A DNA stretch of 64,000 nt. Source: Pseudomonadota bacterium (GTDB taxonomy: Bacteria > Pseudomonadota > Gammaproteobacteria > Pseudomonadales > Pseudohongiellaceae). The first letter of the stretch is position 1, and every line of letters starts with the position of its first letter. The stretch lies in the NCBI GenBank assembly GCA_027621405.1, contig JAQCBT010000004.1, forward strand, positions 124,001 to 188,000, in the 5' to 3' direction. The translations under genes were made by a program, and so were the position numbers. Under the pieces are notes generated by a model. It did no database searches. It saw nothing but the letters and a program-made list of their open reading frames with translations, and was not told where the DNA came from. Shown here in pieces: positions 28,517 through 38,234 of this stretch.

Positions 28517-29107
28517 ATGGCTGACGACAACTCCCATTCAGATTTTCCTGGTACCTTGCAGAACCAGTTCCTCATCGCCATGCCGCAGATGATGGATCCC
28601 TATTTCGCCAATACGGTCACCTACCTGTGGCGACACAACGAAGAGGGAGCACTGGGCATCGTCATCAACAAACCCCTGCAGGCCTGCGTGGCAGACATCT
28701 TCGGTGAGCTCAACATCGAATGCTCTCTGAACGACAGGCGCTTCACCGAGCAACACGTGCTGGCAGGTGGTCCGGTGGAACGGGACAAGGGCTTCATCAT
28801 TCATGACGCCGGCGGCCACTGGGAGTCCTCCATCCAGGTAACTTCCAACATCAGCGTCTGCACCTCGAAGACCATCCTGCAGGACATCGCCACCGGCATG
28901 GGCCCCAACAACTACCTGATCGCCCTGGGCTGCGCGGGCTGGGACGCGGGCCAACTGGAGCGCGAGATCTACGAGAACGCCTGGCTCACCACCCCCGCCA
29001 CCAGCGACCTGTTGTTCTCCGACGACTACGCCAGCAAGGCCCGGTCCGCCGCAGCGCTGCTGGGCATCGACCTGCAACAGCTCTCCCCCGAAGCCGGCCA
29101 TTCCTGA
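28517..29107 (+). CDS. YqgE/AlgH family protein
   Basis: A 196-residue protein of the UPF0301 family. Family signs are LQNQFLIAMPQMMDPYFANTV at the N-terminus, EEGALGIVINKPL, VLAGGPVERDKGFIIHD and ALGCAGWDAGQLEREI. AlgH was described as influencing alginate in Pseudomonas, but the biochemical function is unknown. It lies 15 bp after tonB and 34 bp before ruvX, as in many gammaproteobacteria. Confidence 0.95.
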   Translation: MADDNSHSDFPGTLQNQFLIAMPQMMDPYFANTVTYLWRHNEEGALGIVINKPLQACVADIFGELNIECSLNDRRFTEQHVLAGGPVERDKGFIIHDAGGHWESSIQVTSNISVCTSKTILQDIATGMGPNNYLIALGCAGWDAGQLEREIYENAWLTTPATSDLLFSDDYASKARSAAALLGIDLQQLSPEAGHS

Positions 29108-29141
29108 CCTGCCGCACAGCCGCGGAGTAAAGCAACAGACC

Positions 29142-29609
29142 ATGAGCATAGACTCACTCCCCGCCGACCCGGGCCAAGCCATCGCCGTCCTCGCCTTCGA
29201 CTACGGCACCCAACGCATCGGTGTGGCCTACGGACAATCGGTGTCCGGCACGGCACAAGCGGTGGCAGTGCTGAAGGCAAGAGACGGTATCCCGGACTGG
29301 AATGAGATCCAGGCGCTAATCGATGAGTGGAAGCCAAGCGCCTTCGTCGTTGGCCTGCCCTATAACCTCGATGGAACAGACAGTGACCTGCTACCCAGGG
29401 CCATCAAGTTTGCCAATCGGCTGAATGGCCGATTCAACAAACCCTGTTATGGGATGGACGAACGCCTGTCCTCTAAAGCAGCTATCGAGCAGATTGCGGA
29501 AGAGAATGAGGCAGGGCTGAAACGGAAGAGTTCGGCTGTCGATGACATCGCGGCACAGATCATTCTTGAGAACTGGTTTAACGAATTGAAAGCACAGGCG
29601 AGAGACTGA
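29142..29609 (+). CDS. ruvX: Holliday junction resolvase-like nuclease YqgF/RuvX
   Basis: RNase H-fold nuclease of 155 residues, implicated in 16S rRNA 5' processing and possibly DNA junction resolution. Motifs are LAFDYGTQRIGVAYG (first metal Asp, about residue 19), VVGLPYNLDGT, MDERLSSKAA (Glu) and VDDIAAQIILENW (last Asp). In pseudomonads pyrR-pyrB-pyrC follow; here the operon ends and an AT-rich region with a putative integron cassette begins. Confidence 0.96.
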   Translation: MSIDSLPADPGQAIAVLAFDYGTQRIGVAYGQSVSGTAQAVAVLKARDGIPDWNEIQALIDEWKPSAFVVGLPYNLDGTDSDLLPRAIKFANRLNGRFNKPCYGMDERLSSKAAIEQIAEENEAGLKRKSSAVDDIAAQIILENWFNELKAQARD

Positions 29610-29859
29610 ATCTGGCGTCGGATTCACAACCACTCTGGCGATCTATCCAGCACCCCGGCCCGCTTTCTCCTTTTCCTCTATAAATCTTCGAACTATTTCA
29701 GTTAGTTGCCGCAATGTTCCCACTTACAAGCGAGACCATTCGCTTTCTGCTTACAACTTTTCGCTGTCTACCGGGAATAATTGTTCCATTTCACAATCTT
29801 GGGGGATAGACTGGAAGTCGATTCCCGTCAGATTGCTAGGGGGTCTTCATATTTAAATG

Positions 29860-30346
29860 TTAAATAGCTTCTTCGGATGAAGTGCAAACCATGAGCACAC
29901 ATATTGAGATTGCTGGCGAATATCAAAGTAAATTTAGGTTCTACTTCGTAGGTCTCACCTTTACGCTTTTGGCTGCTAGTATTCAAACTGCGGGTTTGTC
30001 AGAAATGCGAGGTATTAACGCAATCATTGAGTTGTTTGGATGGGTTTCCTTACTCGCTTCAGGTCTCGCAGGTCTCTCATATTTGGAGTTTACGCCCGTC
30101 GTCTATCGGCATATTGATGCCATAGAGAACTCTTCTGGCGAGAACAAAAAACAGCTTGAGGACCAGTTGAAAGGTATTCAGTCAAAAAACAGCATTAGAT
30201 ATGCATTAGGTAAGTATGGATTCGGTTTGGGATTGCTCTGTATAGTAGTTTCTAGAGCCATGCATGGGCTGTATCCTGCAATAGCTATTTAACAATCAAT
30301 TCAATAAAGGACAAATTGCTATGCAATTTGCCCATTAACAAGGGCG
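29860..30346 (+). mobile_element. Candidate single integron cassette without integrase
   Basis: The segment starts inside GTTAAAT (29859-29865, fits GTTRRRY) and ends at the attC core GTTATGC (30346-30352). It contains one AT-rich gene beginning 31 bp from the left boundary and ending in the attC, the compact layout of a gene cassette. No integrase or neighbouring cassette is in the window, so it would be a lone insertion. The 250 bp upstream (29610-29859) hold no gene I can support. Confidence 0.5.
29891..30292 (+). CDS. Unknown small membrane protein, putative cassette gene
   Basis: No family recognised. The 133-residue protein has three probable membrane helices (about residues 13-34, 43-66 and 107-127) and a charged loop between the second and third (EENKKQLEDQLKG-like, E/K/Q-rich). 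I chose the ATG at 29891; the frame also offers a GTG three codons earlier. Base composition is visibly more AT-rich than the flanking genes. The TAA stop lies inside the RYYYAAC motif of an attC-like site, as is common in integron cassettes. Its role is unknown; cassette membrane proteins are often accessory. Confidence 0.75.
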   Translation: MSTHIEIAGEYQSKFRFYFVGLTFTLLAASIQTAGLSEMRGINAIIELFGWVSLLASGLAGLSYLEFTPVVYRHIDAIENSSGENKKQLEDQLKGIQSKNSIRYALGKYGFGLGLLCIVVSRAMHGLYPAIAI

Positions 30347-30352
30347 TTATGC
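30287..30352 (+). other. attC-like recombination site
   Basis: A 66-bp site with ATTTAAC (30287-30293, fits RYYYAAC) at the left and GTTATGC (30346-30352, close to GTTRRRY) at the right. Between them is a strong hairpin: GGACAAATTGC (30309-30319), loop TAT, GCAATTTGCCC (30323-30333), with one mismatched pair. Outer segments TTCAATAAAGG and CCATTAACA are partly complementary, like the L boxes of attC sites. The length is within the known range for attC. Confidence 0.6.
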
Positions 30353-30383
30353 CTTTTTCTAAAGAGCCAGTTCGCGAGATTGA

Positions 30384-30734
30384 ATGGCTAGTAGCGTAAA
30401 ACAATACCTGGATAGCCTGTCTAACGAGGCCAGAAACGCCATCGAATTAATCCGCCACTGTGTCAAAGCCCGGGTTCCGGAATCAGAGGAATTGATTAAC
30501 TACGGAATCCTCGCCTTCGCACTGGTGCCCGGCGGCAAGCGGGATGCCCAGATCATGGTTGCGGGTTACGACAAGCACATTGGCTTCTATCCGGGTCCAG
30601 AAACCATTGCTCATTTTTCGTGTGATCTGGCAGGGTTCAAACGTGCAAAGGGTTCCGTACAGTTTCCCCTGCACAAGGCTATCCCAATGGATCTTGTATC
30701 CAGAATGGTCAGCCACAAGAAAAGACTGGTGTAG
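30384..30734 (+). CDS. DUF1801 domain protein (YdhG-like)
   Basis: A 116-residue protein with the DUF1801/YdhG pattern: SVKQYLDSLSNEARNAIELIRHCVKARVPE at the start, EELINYGILAF, and the central HIGFYPGPETIAHF. The family includes proteins compared with frataxin-like iron chaperones, but most members have no assigned role. It begins 31 bp after the attC-like site; no second attC follows, so it is either native or a remnant of a neighbouring cassette. A bidirectional terminator lies 41 bp downstream. Confidence 0.8.
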   Translation: MASSVKQYLDSLSNEARNAIELIRHCVKARVPESEELINYGILAFALVPGGKRDAQIMVAGYDKHIGFYPGPETIAHFSCDLAGFKRAKGSVQFPLHKAIPMDLVSRMVSHKKRLV

Positions 30735-30754
30735 CGAAGCAGCCTGTCTGTCAG

Positions 30755-30802
30755 TTTTCGTTTGTCCCAAAACGAAAAAGGCCAGATCGCTCTGGCCTTT
30801 TT
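30755..30802. terminator. Bidirectional intrinsic terminator
   Basis: GGCCAGA (30780-30786), loop TCGC and TCTGGCC (30791-30797) flanked by A5 on the left and T5 on the right can stop transcripts from both strands: the DUF1801 gene and the convergent pilT. A second small inverted repeat (TTTCGTTT/AAAACGAAA) precedes it. Confidence 0.85.
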
Positions 30803-30827
30803 AAAACTACTCGCTGTAGATGATTGC

Positions 30828-31862
30828 CTAGAATGACTCCGGCATCTTCGCCTTGGAACGCGCGTCTTCGCGAGTCACCATGCCTTTCGCCAGCAGCTCT
30901 TTAAGACACTGGTCCAGGGTCTGCATGCCTACCGAAGCTCCAGTCTGAATGGCCGAGTACATCTGCGCCACCTTGTCCTCTCGGATCAGGTTACGAATTG
31001 CAGGAGTACCGATCATGATCTCGTGTGCCGCCACTCGACCGCCGCCGGGTTTCTTCAGCAGGGTCTGGGAGATTACTGCCTGCAGTGATTCCGACAACAT
31101 GGATCGCACCATGTCTTTCTCTGCGGCGGGGAACACGTCGATCACACGGTCGATGGTCTTGGCCGCGGAGGTAGTATGCAGGGTGCCGAACACGAGGTGA
31201 CCGGTTTCTGCCGCGGTCAATGCCAGGCGGATGGTTTCCAGGTCACGCAGCTCACCCACGAGGATGATGTCGGGGTCTTCACGCAGGGCCGAGCGCAGGG
31301 CCTCGTTGAAGCCGTGTGTGTCGCGATGCACCTCACGCTGGTTCACCAGGCACTTCTTCGACTGGTGCACGAATTCGATCGGGTCCTCGATGGTGAGGAT
31401 GTGCTCGTACTTGTTGTCGTTGATGTAGTCGATCATCGCCGCCAGGGTGGTGGACTTGCCGGAACCCGTTGGGCCGGTTACAGCAACGAGGCCGCGGGGT
31501 ACCTGGGCAATCTTGCGGAACACCTCGCCCATGCCCAGTTGCTCCATGGAGAGTACCTTGGAGGGAATGGTACGAAACACTGCGGCGGCGCCACGGTTCT
31601 GGATGAAGGCGTTGACACGGAAACGGGCCAGGTTGGGGACTTCGAAGGAGAAGTCAGTCTCCAGGAATTCTTCATAGTCCTTGCGCTGCTTGTCATTCAT
31701 GATTTCATAAATGAGCGCGTGTACTTCCTTGTGATCCATCTCGGGCACGTTGATGCGGCGAATGTCCCCGTCCACACGAATCAGGGGTGGCATGCCAGCA
31801 GTGATGTGCAAGTCAGATGCACCCTGCTTCACGCTAAAACCAAGAAGTTCTGTAATATCCAT
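30828..31862 (-). CDS. pilT: Type IV pilus retraction ATPase PilT
   Basis: Hexameric motor that retracts type IV pili. The 344 residues match PilT: MDITELLGFSVKQGASDLHIT start, Walker A GPTGSGKST (about residue 135), the Asp box TIEDPIEFVH, Walker B-like EDPDIILVGELRD, the His box TGHLVFGTLHT, and the C-terminal AIRNLIREDKVAQMYSAIQTG helix essential for retraction. It is divergent from yggS, the arrangement of Pseudomonas. No pilU follows; the next gene downstream is convergent. Confidence 0.97.
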   Translation of the reverse strand: MDITELLGFSVKQGASDLHITAGMPPLIRVDGDIRRINVPEMDHKEVHALIYEIMNDKQRKDYEEFLETDFSFEVPNLARFRVNAFIQNRGAAAVFRTIPSKVLSMEQLGMGEVFRKIAQVPRGLVAVTGPTGSGKSTTLAAMIDYINDNKYEHILTIEDPIEFVHQSKKCLVNQREVHRDTHGFNEALRSALREDPDIILVGELRDLETIRLALTAAETGHLVFGTLHTTSAAKTIDRVIDVFPAAEKDMVRSMLSESLQAVISQTLLKKPGGGRVAAHEIMIGTPAIRNLIREDKVAQMYSAIQTGASVGMQTLDQCLKELLAKGMVTREDARSKAKMPESF

Positions 31863-32059
31863 GAGCCTTACCTATAACAACAATTCTTGTATGTTCTATT
31901 TAATGTTCTTATTTTGAGTTTTAAGAATTACTTTTAAGACTTTTGTATTCAGTCCCAGCATTCGGCCCAGACGTCTAGCCAATGTTTACACTGTAGCCTA
32001 TAGTATCCCTCCTTTCAGGAATATCACAGACCCAGACCGGCTTTCTCCCAGTAAAAACC

Positions 32060-32743
32060 GTGACCAAGATAGCAGAAAACATTGCCGCCCTGAGCCAGGA
32101 AATTCGGGCTCTGGAGCGCGATTCGCAGCGTCCCGAGGGCTGCGTTACCCTGCTGGCGGTGAGCAAGCGCCACAGTAGTGCAATGATCCGCGAGGCGGCT
32201 GCAGCCGGCCAGGTTCACTTCGGGGAGAACTACCTGCAGGAGGCCGAATCGAAGATCGCCGAGCTCGCGGACCTGGCCCTGGTGTGGCACTTCATTGGTC
32301 CCATCCAGTCCAACAAGACCCGGGGCATCGCCGCCCTGTTCGACTGGGTGCACAGTGTGGATCGTCTCAAGATCGCTCAGCGGCTCAGTGAGCAACGGCC
32401 GCAAGATGCGGAGCCGTTGAATATCTGCGTACAGGTGAACGTATCCGACGAGGCCAGCAAGTCTGGCGTCTCTGATCAGGAAGTGGCGCTGCTGTGCGCG
32501 CAGATAGATGGATTGCCCAAACTCCGCCTGCGGGGACTGATGGCGATTCCCGCCGCGGTGCAAGACTATGACGAGCAGCGAGCCAGCTTCAGGCAGCTGG
32601 CTGCCCTGTACCACTCACTGCGGGAACGGCACCCGGGCATGGATACCCTGTCCATGGGCATGAGTAACGATTTTGCCGCGGCCATTGCCGAAGGCAGCAC
32701 CATGGTGCGGGTTGGCACGGCGATATTCGGTGCCCGGAACTGA
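32060..32743 (+). CDS. PLP homeostasis protein YggS
   Basis: PLP-binding barrel protein of 227 residues (PROSC/YggS family), which maintains vitamin B6 and amino-acid balance. The PLP lysine is in LLAVSKRHS (about residue 37). Other signs are HFGENYLQEAESK, WHFIGPIQSNK, VNVSDEASKSGV, LRGLMAIP and LSMGMSNDFAAAIAEGSTMVRVGTAIFG (phosphate site). The start is GTG. proC, yggT and yggU follow, a nearly universal neighbourhood. Confidence 0.96.
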   Translation: MTKIAENIAALSQEIRALERDSQRPEGCVTLLAVSKRHSSAMIREAAAAGQVHFGENYLQEAESKIAELADLALVWHFIGPIQSNKTRGIAALFDWVHSVDRLKIAQRLSEQRPQDAEPLNICVQVNVSDEASKSGVSDQEVALLCAQIDGLPKLRLRGLMAIPAAVQDYDEQRASFRQLAALYHSLRERHPGMDTLSMGMSNDFAAAIAEGSTMVRVGTAIFGARN

Positions 32744-32889
32744 GCTGTCTATAGCTGTCAGCACCGGCAAAAGACCCCGCTATCGGTTTCACGCACCCCC
32801 CGCGAATGCGCTAGAATAGCCGCTTCGCGCCGATCCGGCAGACTTCAGGCAAGCGCGCTTCAGAACAACTTACGGTTCAGGGATTCGAT

Positions 32890-33708
32890 TTGAGCAAGGT
32901 CAGCATAGGCTTCATCGGTGCAGGCAATATGGCCGGCAGCCTGATCCGGGGAATGATTGCCAGGGGAACCCCCGCAGACACTATCTCTGTCGCGGATCTG
33001 GATAGCACCAAGATCGATCAACTGGTAGCTGAGTTGGGTGTGGTTGGCAGCAGCAATGATGCCATCTCCTCCAGTGCCGATGTGATCGTGCTGGCGGTGA
33101 AGCCCCAGGTGATGGCCGATGTCTGCAAGGCACTGCCGCTCAATGGTCGCGATGCACTGGTGATCTCGGTGGCCGCCGGTATAACCCTCTCCCACATGCA
33201 GGACTGGTTGGGTGAGGACACGGCGATCGTGCGCTGCATGCCCAACACGCCAGCGCTGGTTGGCCAGGGAGCCACGGGGCTCTTTGCCAATGGCCACACC
33301 AGTGCTGAGCAGAAGCAGATTGCCCAGGAGATGCTCGATGCGGTGGGTATCAGCGCCTGGGTAAACAGCGAGGCCGAAATCGACGCCGTGACCGCGCTCT
33401 CCGGCAGCGGCCCGGCTTACTACTTCCTGTTCATGGAAGCGATGCAGGAAGCGGGGCTGGAGTTGGGCCTGGATGAGAAACTGGTGCGCGAGTTCGCCAT
33501 TCAAACCGCATTGGGTGCGGCCATACTGGCCAACAAGAGCGAAGACGATATCGCCGAGCTGCGCCGCAAGGTGACTTCACCCGGTGGTACCACAGAGCGC
33601 GCGCTACAGAATTTTGAAGCAGGCGGCCTGCGCGAGTTGGTCAAGCAATCCCTGAAGGCAGCCCGTGACCGATCACAGGAACTGGCTGCAGAGTTTGGTG
33701 CGAAATAG
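32890..33708 (+). CDS. proC: Pyrroline-5-carboxylate reductase
   Basis: Last step of proline synthesis. A 272-residue protein with an N-terminal NAD(P)-binding fold (IGFIGAGNMAGSLIRGMI), VKPQVM, VRCMPNTPALVGQGATG, and the C-terminal signature ALSGSGPAYYFLFMEAM with VTSPGGTTERAL. The start is a TTG at 32890; no in-frame ATG is placed to give the conserved N-terminus. It lies 146 bp after yggS and 87 bp before yggT. Confidence 0.97.
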   Translation: MSKVSIGFIGAGNMAGSLIRGMIARGTPADTISVADLDSTKIDQLVAELGVVGSSNDAISSSADVIVLAVKPQVMADVCKALPLNGRDALVISVAAGITLSHMQDWLGEDTAIVRCMPNTPALVGQGATGLFANGHTSAEQKQIAQEMLDAVGISAWVNSEAEIDAVTALSGSGPAYYFLFMEAMQEAGLELGLDEKLVREFAIQTALGAAILANKSEDDIAELRRKVTSPGGTTERALQNFEAGGLRELVKQSLKAARDRSQELAAEFGAK

Positions 33709-33795
33709 CCGCACCGCAATTCGAGTCCGATCGTTGCAGGGTCGTTGTAGTGTTTTTGTAGGGTCGTTGTACAAAGATAAGTAAAGGAACAGAGA

Positions 33796-34395
33796 ATGGG
33801 TGTATTGGGTAGTTCAGCCGCGCTTATTGTGAATGCCCTCGGCGGTCTATACCTGCTGGCGGTGCTGTTGCGTTTCCTGCTGCAGCTTGCCCGTGCAGAT
33901 TTCTATAATCCGGTATCCCAGGCCGTGGTGCGAATCACCGACCCGGCGGTGCGCCTGTTCCGTAGTTTCATCCCCGGTTACCGGGGTATCGACTTCTCCT
34001 CGCTGGTGCTCGCCATGGTGGTGGAGGCGATTTTCATCTGCATACTCATCCTGCTATATGGTGGCAGCATTCCCTCTGTTGGCTTCATCATCACCTGGTC
34101 ATTCGTTGGTGTGATCTACTTCATCATCAACATTTACTACTACGCCATTATTGCTTCTATTATTATGTCCTTTGTGATGTTGTTCTCCGGCAACATGAAT
34201 CCGCATCCTCTGTTAAGACTGGTATGGCAACTTACAGAACCGGTGATGGCTCCCATTCGCAAGATATTGCCACCCATGGGCGGGCTGGACTTCTCACCCA
34301 TTTTTATCTTCATCGCAATCGGCCTGATCCAGAACCTGTTAGTCCGGACCTTTGGCATCAGTGAACAACTAGCCGCCGTCGTTATCGGCATCTGA
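33796..34395 (+). CDS. YggT family membrane protein
   Basis: A 199-residue inner-membrane protein with two YggT repeats: each has a hydrophobic helix followed by NPVSQAVVRITDPAVRLFRSFIPGYRGIDFSSLV (first) and NPHPLLRLVWQLTEPVMAPIRKILPPMGGLDFSP (second). The family has been linked to osmotic-shock tolerance and cell division in other organisms, but the function is unproven. Its stop codon overlaps the yggU start by 1 nt (TGATG). Confidence 0.95.
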   Translation: MGVLGSSAALIVNALGGLYLLAVLLRFLLQLARADFYNPVSQAVVRITDPAVRLFRSFIPGYRGIDFSSLVLAMVVEAIFICILILLYGGSIPSVGFIITWSFVGVIYFIINIYYYAIIASIIMSFVMLFSGNMNPHPLLRLVWQLTEPVMAPIRKILPPMGGLDFSPIFIFIAIGLIQNLLVRTFGISEQLAAVVIGI

Positions 34396-34673
34396 TGATC
34401 TATCAGCGCCAGGGCTCCCGCCTCTACCTGAACTGCACGGTGCAGCCGGGCGCCAGGGAGACTGCGATCATTGGCGTACTGGGAGATTCACTCAAGATCA
34501 GACTCAGTGCAGCCGCTACCGATGGCAAGGCCAACAAACAGCTACTGAAGCTGCTGGCCAGCGAGTTCGGCGTGAAGCAAAGCGCAGTGACCCTGATCTC
34601 CGGAGCCAGCAGCCGCAAGAAAAGACTCTGTATAGAAGAACCTGTTAAAGAACCGACAATTCCACAAACCTGA
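34395..34673 (+). CDS. DUF167 family protein YggU
   Basis: A 92-residue protein of the DUF167/YggU family: LNCTVQPGARETAIIGVLGDSLKIRLSAAATDGKANKQLLKLLASEFGVKQSAVTLISGASSRKKRL contains the full conserved core. The function is unknown. It is translationally coupled to yggT and followed after 27 bp by metX. Confidence 0.95.
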   Translation: MIYQRQGSRLYLNCTVQPGARETAIIGVLGDSLKIRLSAAATDGKANKQLLKLLASEFGVKQSAVTLISGASSRKKRLCIEEPVKEPTIPQT

Positions 34674-34700
34674 AGAGAAACATGAAGCACCGCCTGCACA

Positions 34701-35900
34701 ATGCCTAAATCGTTCCCACAAGATTCCGTTGGCCTGGTCTCACCGACACTATACAAGTTCGATGAGGAGCTGGAGCTGCGCAGCGGCAAGGTGCTCAAGC
34801 GCTTCGAGCTGATGGTGGAGACCTACGGTGAGCTGAATGCCGAGCGTAGCAATGCCATCCTCATCTGCCATGCCCTGAGCGGCGATCATCATGCGGCAGG
34901 CTACCACAGCGCGGATGACCAAAAGGCGGGTTGGTGGGATACCTGCATCGGCCCGGGCAAACCCATCGACACCAATCGTTTCTATGTGGTGTCGCTGAAT
35001 AACCTCGGCGGTTGTGCCGGCAGCACCGGTCCCGTGTCCACCAATCCCGACACTGGCAAGCCCTATGGCCCGGACTTTCCCGTAGTGACGGTGCGGGACT
35101 GGGTGAAGAGCCAGAAGATGCTGATGGAGAGACTCGGTATCGAGAAATGGGCGGCCGTGGCCGGCGGTAGCCTCGGTGGCATGCAGGTATTGCGCTGGGC
35201 CATCAGCTATCCCCAGTGCCTGCACAACGCGATCGTGATCGCGGCGGCACCGAAGCTCTCGGCACAGAACATCGCCTTCAATGAGGTGGCGCGGCACTCT
35301 ATTACCAGTGATCCGAATTTTCACCAGGGTCGCTACCTGGAGCACAATACCCTGCCCAAACAGGGGCTGATGCTGGCGCGCATGGTTGGGCATATCACCT
35401 ACCTGTCCGACAGCGCCATGCGTGCCAAGTTTGGCAAGTCCATTGCGGAGTTCGAGGCCCAGGGCACGAACTTCGGTCGTGACCTGCGAACCGGTAAACT
35501 CAGCTTCGGATTCAACGTGGATTTCCAGGTGGAATCCTACCTGCATTACCAGGGTGAGCGTTTCTCGGAAAATTTCGACGCCAACACCTACCTGTTGATG
35601 ACCAAGGCGCTGGATTATTTCGATCCCTCGGTGGACTACGACGGCGACCTGAGCAAGGCCTTCGCGAACAGTGATTGCAGGTTCCTGGTCATGTCCTTCA
35701 GCACGGACTGGCGTTTCCCGCCGGAGCGTTCGAAGGAACTGGTGAACTCCCTGCTCAAGGCGGGCAAGGACGTGAGCTATCTGGAGATCGATGCCGACGA
35801 GGGTCACGATGCCTTCCTGTTACCGGTGCCCCGCTACCTGAATGCGCTGTCGGCATTTCTGGGCAAGGTGCACGAGGAGGTGTGCAGCCATGCGTCCTGA
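34701..35900 (+). CDS. metX: Homoserine O-acyltransferase MetX
   Basis: Activates homoserine with an acyl group for methionine synthesis. The 399 residues show an alpha/beta-hydrolase fold: [12 protein letters not shown] (about residue 55), the nucleophile elbow [15 protein letters not shown] (Ser about residue 155) and the late Asp and His in DWRFPPERS and [11 protein letters not shown]. Whether it uses acetyl-CoA or succinyl-CoA cannot be decided by eye; pseudomonad homologues have been assigned both ways. metW overlaps its 3' end by 11 nt, the standard metX-metW pair. Confidence 0.96.
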   Translation: MPKSFPQDSVGLVSPTLYKFDEELELRSGKVLKRFELMVETYGELNAERSNAILICHALSGDHHAAGYHSADDQKAGWWDTCIGPGKPIDTNRFYVVSLNNLGGCAGSTGPVSTNPDTGKPYGPDFPVVTVRDWVKSQKMLMERLGIEKWAAVAGGSLGGMQVLRWAISYPQCLHNAIVIAAAPKLSAQNIAFNEVARHSITSDPNFHQGRYLEHNTLPKQGLMLARMVGHITYLSDSAMRAKFGKSIAEFEAQGTNFGRDLRTGKLSFGFNVDFQVESYLHYQGERFSENFDANTYLLMTKALDYFDPSVDYDGDLSKAFANSDCRFLVMSFSTDWRFPPERSKELVNSLLKAGKDVSYLEIDADEGHDAFLLPVPRYLNALSAFLGKVHEEVCSHAS

Positions 35901-36483
35901 CCAGGAAATAATTGCCCAGTGGATTGAACCCGGCAGCAAGGTGCTGGACCTCGGTTGTGGAGACGGCAGCCTGTTGCACTTTCTCAACAGCACCCGCAAT
36001 GTCTCGTCCATTGGCCTGGAGATTGACGAGGTCAACATCGAGAAGTGTATTCGCAATGGTGTGAATGTGATCGAACAGAACATCGATCACGGCCTGTCCA
36101 ATTTCCAGTCCAACAGTTTCGATACGGCCCTGCTGGCGCAGACACTACAGGCCTTGAGCAACCCGCACTTGCTGATCGATGAGATGCTGCGCATCGCCAA
36201 TCGGGGTATCGTTACCTTTCCCAATTTTGGTAACTGGAAGAGCCGCATGTATTTGTCCCTGCGCGGCCGCATGCCGGTAAGCAAGTTCATGCCTCACCAG
36301 TGGTATGACACTCCGAACATCCATTTCTGTACGGTGAAGGATTTCGATGCCCTGTGCCGGGAGAAGAAAATCCGGGTGCTGGAACGCACGGTGGTGGATT
36401 CCAGACATCAGGGCAACTGGGCCATGAAGGCCTGGCCGAATTTCCTCGGCGAGATCGCCATCTATCACATCTCCAGGAAATGA
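35890..36483 (+). CDS. metW: Methionine biosynthesis protein MetW
   Basis: A 197-residue protein with a class I methyltransferase-like fold: the SAM-binding loop [12 protein letters not shown] (about residues 18-29), [25 protein letters not shown] and [14 protein letters not shown]. MetW partners MetX in many proteobacteria. The ATG at 35890, inside the end of metX, gives the family N-terminus [12 protein letters not shown]; a longer frame to 35842 is not supported. rdgB follows after 4 bp. Confidence 0.95.
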   Translation: MRPDQEIIAQWIEPGSKVLDLGCGDGSLLHFLNSTRNVSSIGLEIDEVNIEKCIRNGVNVIEQNIDHGLSNFQSNSFDTALLAQTLQALSNPHLLIDEMLRIANRGIVTFPNFGNWKSRMYLSLRGRMPVSKFMPHQWYDTPNIHFCTVKDFDALCREKKIRVLERTVVDSRHQGNWAMKAWPNFLGEIAIYHISRK

Positions 36484-36487
36484 GCAC

Positions 36488-37090
36488 GTGAGCAGAGTCG
36501 TATTGGCCAGCGGCAACAAGGGCAAGCTGGTGGAATTGCAGACTATCCTTGCAGAGAAGGACGTGGAGCTGGTCCCGCAATCGGAGCTGGGGGTAGGGTC
36601 GGTGCCGGAGACGGGGCTCAGCTTCGTTGAGAATGCCCTGATCAAGGCCCGCCACGCAGCGAAGGAAACAGGCCTGCCCGCCCTCGCCGACGATTCAGGC
36701 ATCGAGGTGGATGCCCTCAATGGCGAGCCTGGCATCTACTCGGCCCGCTACGCCGGTGTCGAGGGTGACCTGGCCGATGCGGCAAACAATGCGAAGTTAC
36801 TGGCGGAGCTGGAACAGGTGCCGGAGGCAGAACGCACGGCCCGCTTCCAGTGTGTGATTGTCTACATGCGACACGACAAGGATCCCATGCCGCTGATCTG
36901 CCAGGGCACCTGGGAAGGCAGGATCCTGTTCGAGGAGCAGGGTGAGAACGGCTTCGGCTATGACCACCTGTTCTATGTACCAGAATATGGCTGCGCCTCT
37001 GCCGAACTCAGTCCCGAGATCAAGAACGGCCTGAGTCATCGCGGCCAGGCCCTGCGGGCACTACTGGAATGCTGGAAACCCCTCCCCTGA
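36488..37090 (+). CDS. rdgB: Non-canonical purine NTP pyrophosphatase RdgB (HAM1 family)
   Basis: Hydrolyses dITP, XTP and ITP to keep them out of DNA. The 200 residues show [17 protein letters not shown] at the start, [35 protein letters not shown], and the late substrate motif [14 protein letters not shown] with [10 protein letters not shown]. The start is GTG (36488), four bases after metW. The 3' end overlaps hemW by 22 nt. Confidence 0.97.
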   Translation: MSRVVLASGNKGKLVELQTILAEKDVELVPQSELGVGSVPETGLSFVENALIKARHAAKETGLPALADDSGIEVDALNGEPGIYSARYAGVEGDLADAANNAKLLAELEQVPEAERTARFQCVIVYMRHDKDPMPLICQGTWEGRILFEEQGENGFGYDHLFYVPEYGCASAELSPEIKNGLSHRGQALRALLECWKPLP

Positions 37091-38214
37091 GTCTTTACGT
37101 GCACATCCCCTGGTGTGTACGTAAATGTCCCTACTGCGACTTCAATTCGCACCAGTTAAGAGACAACATGCCGGAAGCGGACTATGTTGCTGCGCTGTGT
37201 GGCGACCTCGCCTACGAGGTAGAGCGGCTGGAGACGAAGGCGCCGCTCACTTCCATTTTCATCGGCGGTGGCACTCCCAGCCTGTTCAAGGGCAAGTCCT
37301 ATGGAAAGCTGTTCTATGCCGTAGATCAACTGCTAGGTATCAACGCCGATTGCGAGATCACACTGGAAGCCAATCCCGGCACCGTGGACGCAGAGAACTT
37401 TCGCGCATTTCGTGATGCGGGAATCAATCGCCTGTCACTCGGTATACAGAGCTTCGACGATGACAAGTTGAAATCGCTGGGCAGGATCCACGGTGGCGAC
37501 GAGGCGAAGAGAGCGATCGACATTGCCCGAGGCGCCGGCTTCGAGAACTTCAACCTCGACCTGATGTTCGGTCTGCCTGAGCAGAAGGTGAGCCAGGCAA
37601 TTAGAGATCTGCAGACCGCCATCGGTTTTGAACCGACCCATATCAGTTGGTATCAGCTTACCATCGAGGCGAATACAGAGTTTCACAGTCGACCTCCGAA
37701 ACTGCCACCGGAGCCGGCGATCGTCGAGTTGCAGGATGAAGGCATTGCACTACTGGCAGACTTGGGCTTCGATCGCTATGAAGTCTCGGCCTTTGCACAG
37801 CAAGGCAAGCGTGCGGCACACAACATGAACTACTGGGAGTTCGGCGACTATATCGGCATCGGTGCCGGAGCCCATGGCAAAGTCTCTCACGTTGCGGCGA
37901 ATCGGATTGTGCGAACACGCAAGAAGAAGCAGCCCGATCACTACCTCGCCGCCACACTCAATAGGGATGCGGAGCGAGTCGAGGTGACAATGCCAGAGAG
38001 ACCCTTCGAGTTCCTGCTCAATGCCTTGCGACTAAGGCATGGCTTCGAAGTTTCGTTGTTCGAGAAGCGGACCGGTGTCACTTTTAGCGAAATTGAAAAA
38101 AAGGTAGACTTGATGGTCTCGCAAGGCCTGTTAGTTCTGGAGTCAGGCCGGCTAAGCACCACAGAGCGTGGCTATAGGGTGCTGAACAGCATCCTGGAAG
38201 AATTTCTCGACTAA
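37069..38214 (+). CDS. hemW: Radical SAM heme chaperone HemW
   Basis: HemW (formerly annotated as an HemN-like coproporphyrinogen oxidase) binds heme and an iron-sulfur cluster. The 381-residue protein has the cluster motif [13 protein letters not shown] (CX3CX2C, about residue 17), [14 protein letters not shown] and [10 protein letters not shown]. It lacks the N-terminal extension of true HemN. The ATG lies within the end of rdgB, the usual rdgB-hemW arrangement. Confidence 0.95.
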   Translation: MLETPPLSLYVHIPWCVRKCPYCDFNSHQLRDNMPEADYVAALCGDLAYEVERLETKAPLTSIFIGGGTPSLFKGKSYGKLFYAVDQLLGINADCEITLEANPGTVDAENFRAFRDAGINRLSLGIQSFDDDKLKSLGRIHGGDEAKRAIDIARGAGFENFNLDLMFGLPEQKVSQAIRDLQTAIGFEPTHISWYQLTIEANTEFHSRPPKLPPEPAIVELQDEGIALLADLGFDRYEVSAFAQQGKRAAHNMNYWEFGDYIGIGAGAHGKVSHVAANRIVRTRKKKQPDHYLAATLNRDAERVEVTMPERPFEFLLNALRLRHGFEVSLFEKRTGVTFSEIEKKVDLMVSQGLLVLESGRLSTTERGYRVLNSILEEFLD

Positions 38215-38234
38215 CGGCTAAGCAGAGACTCATT

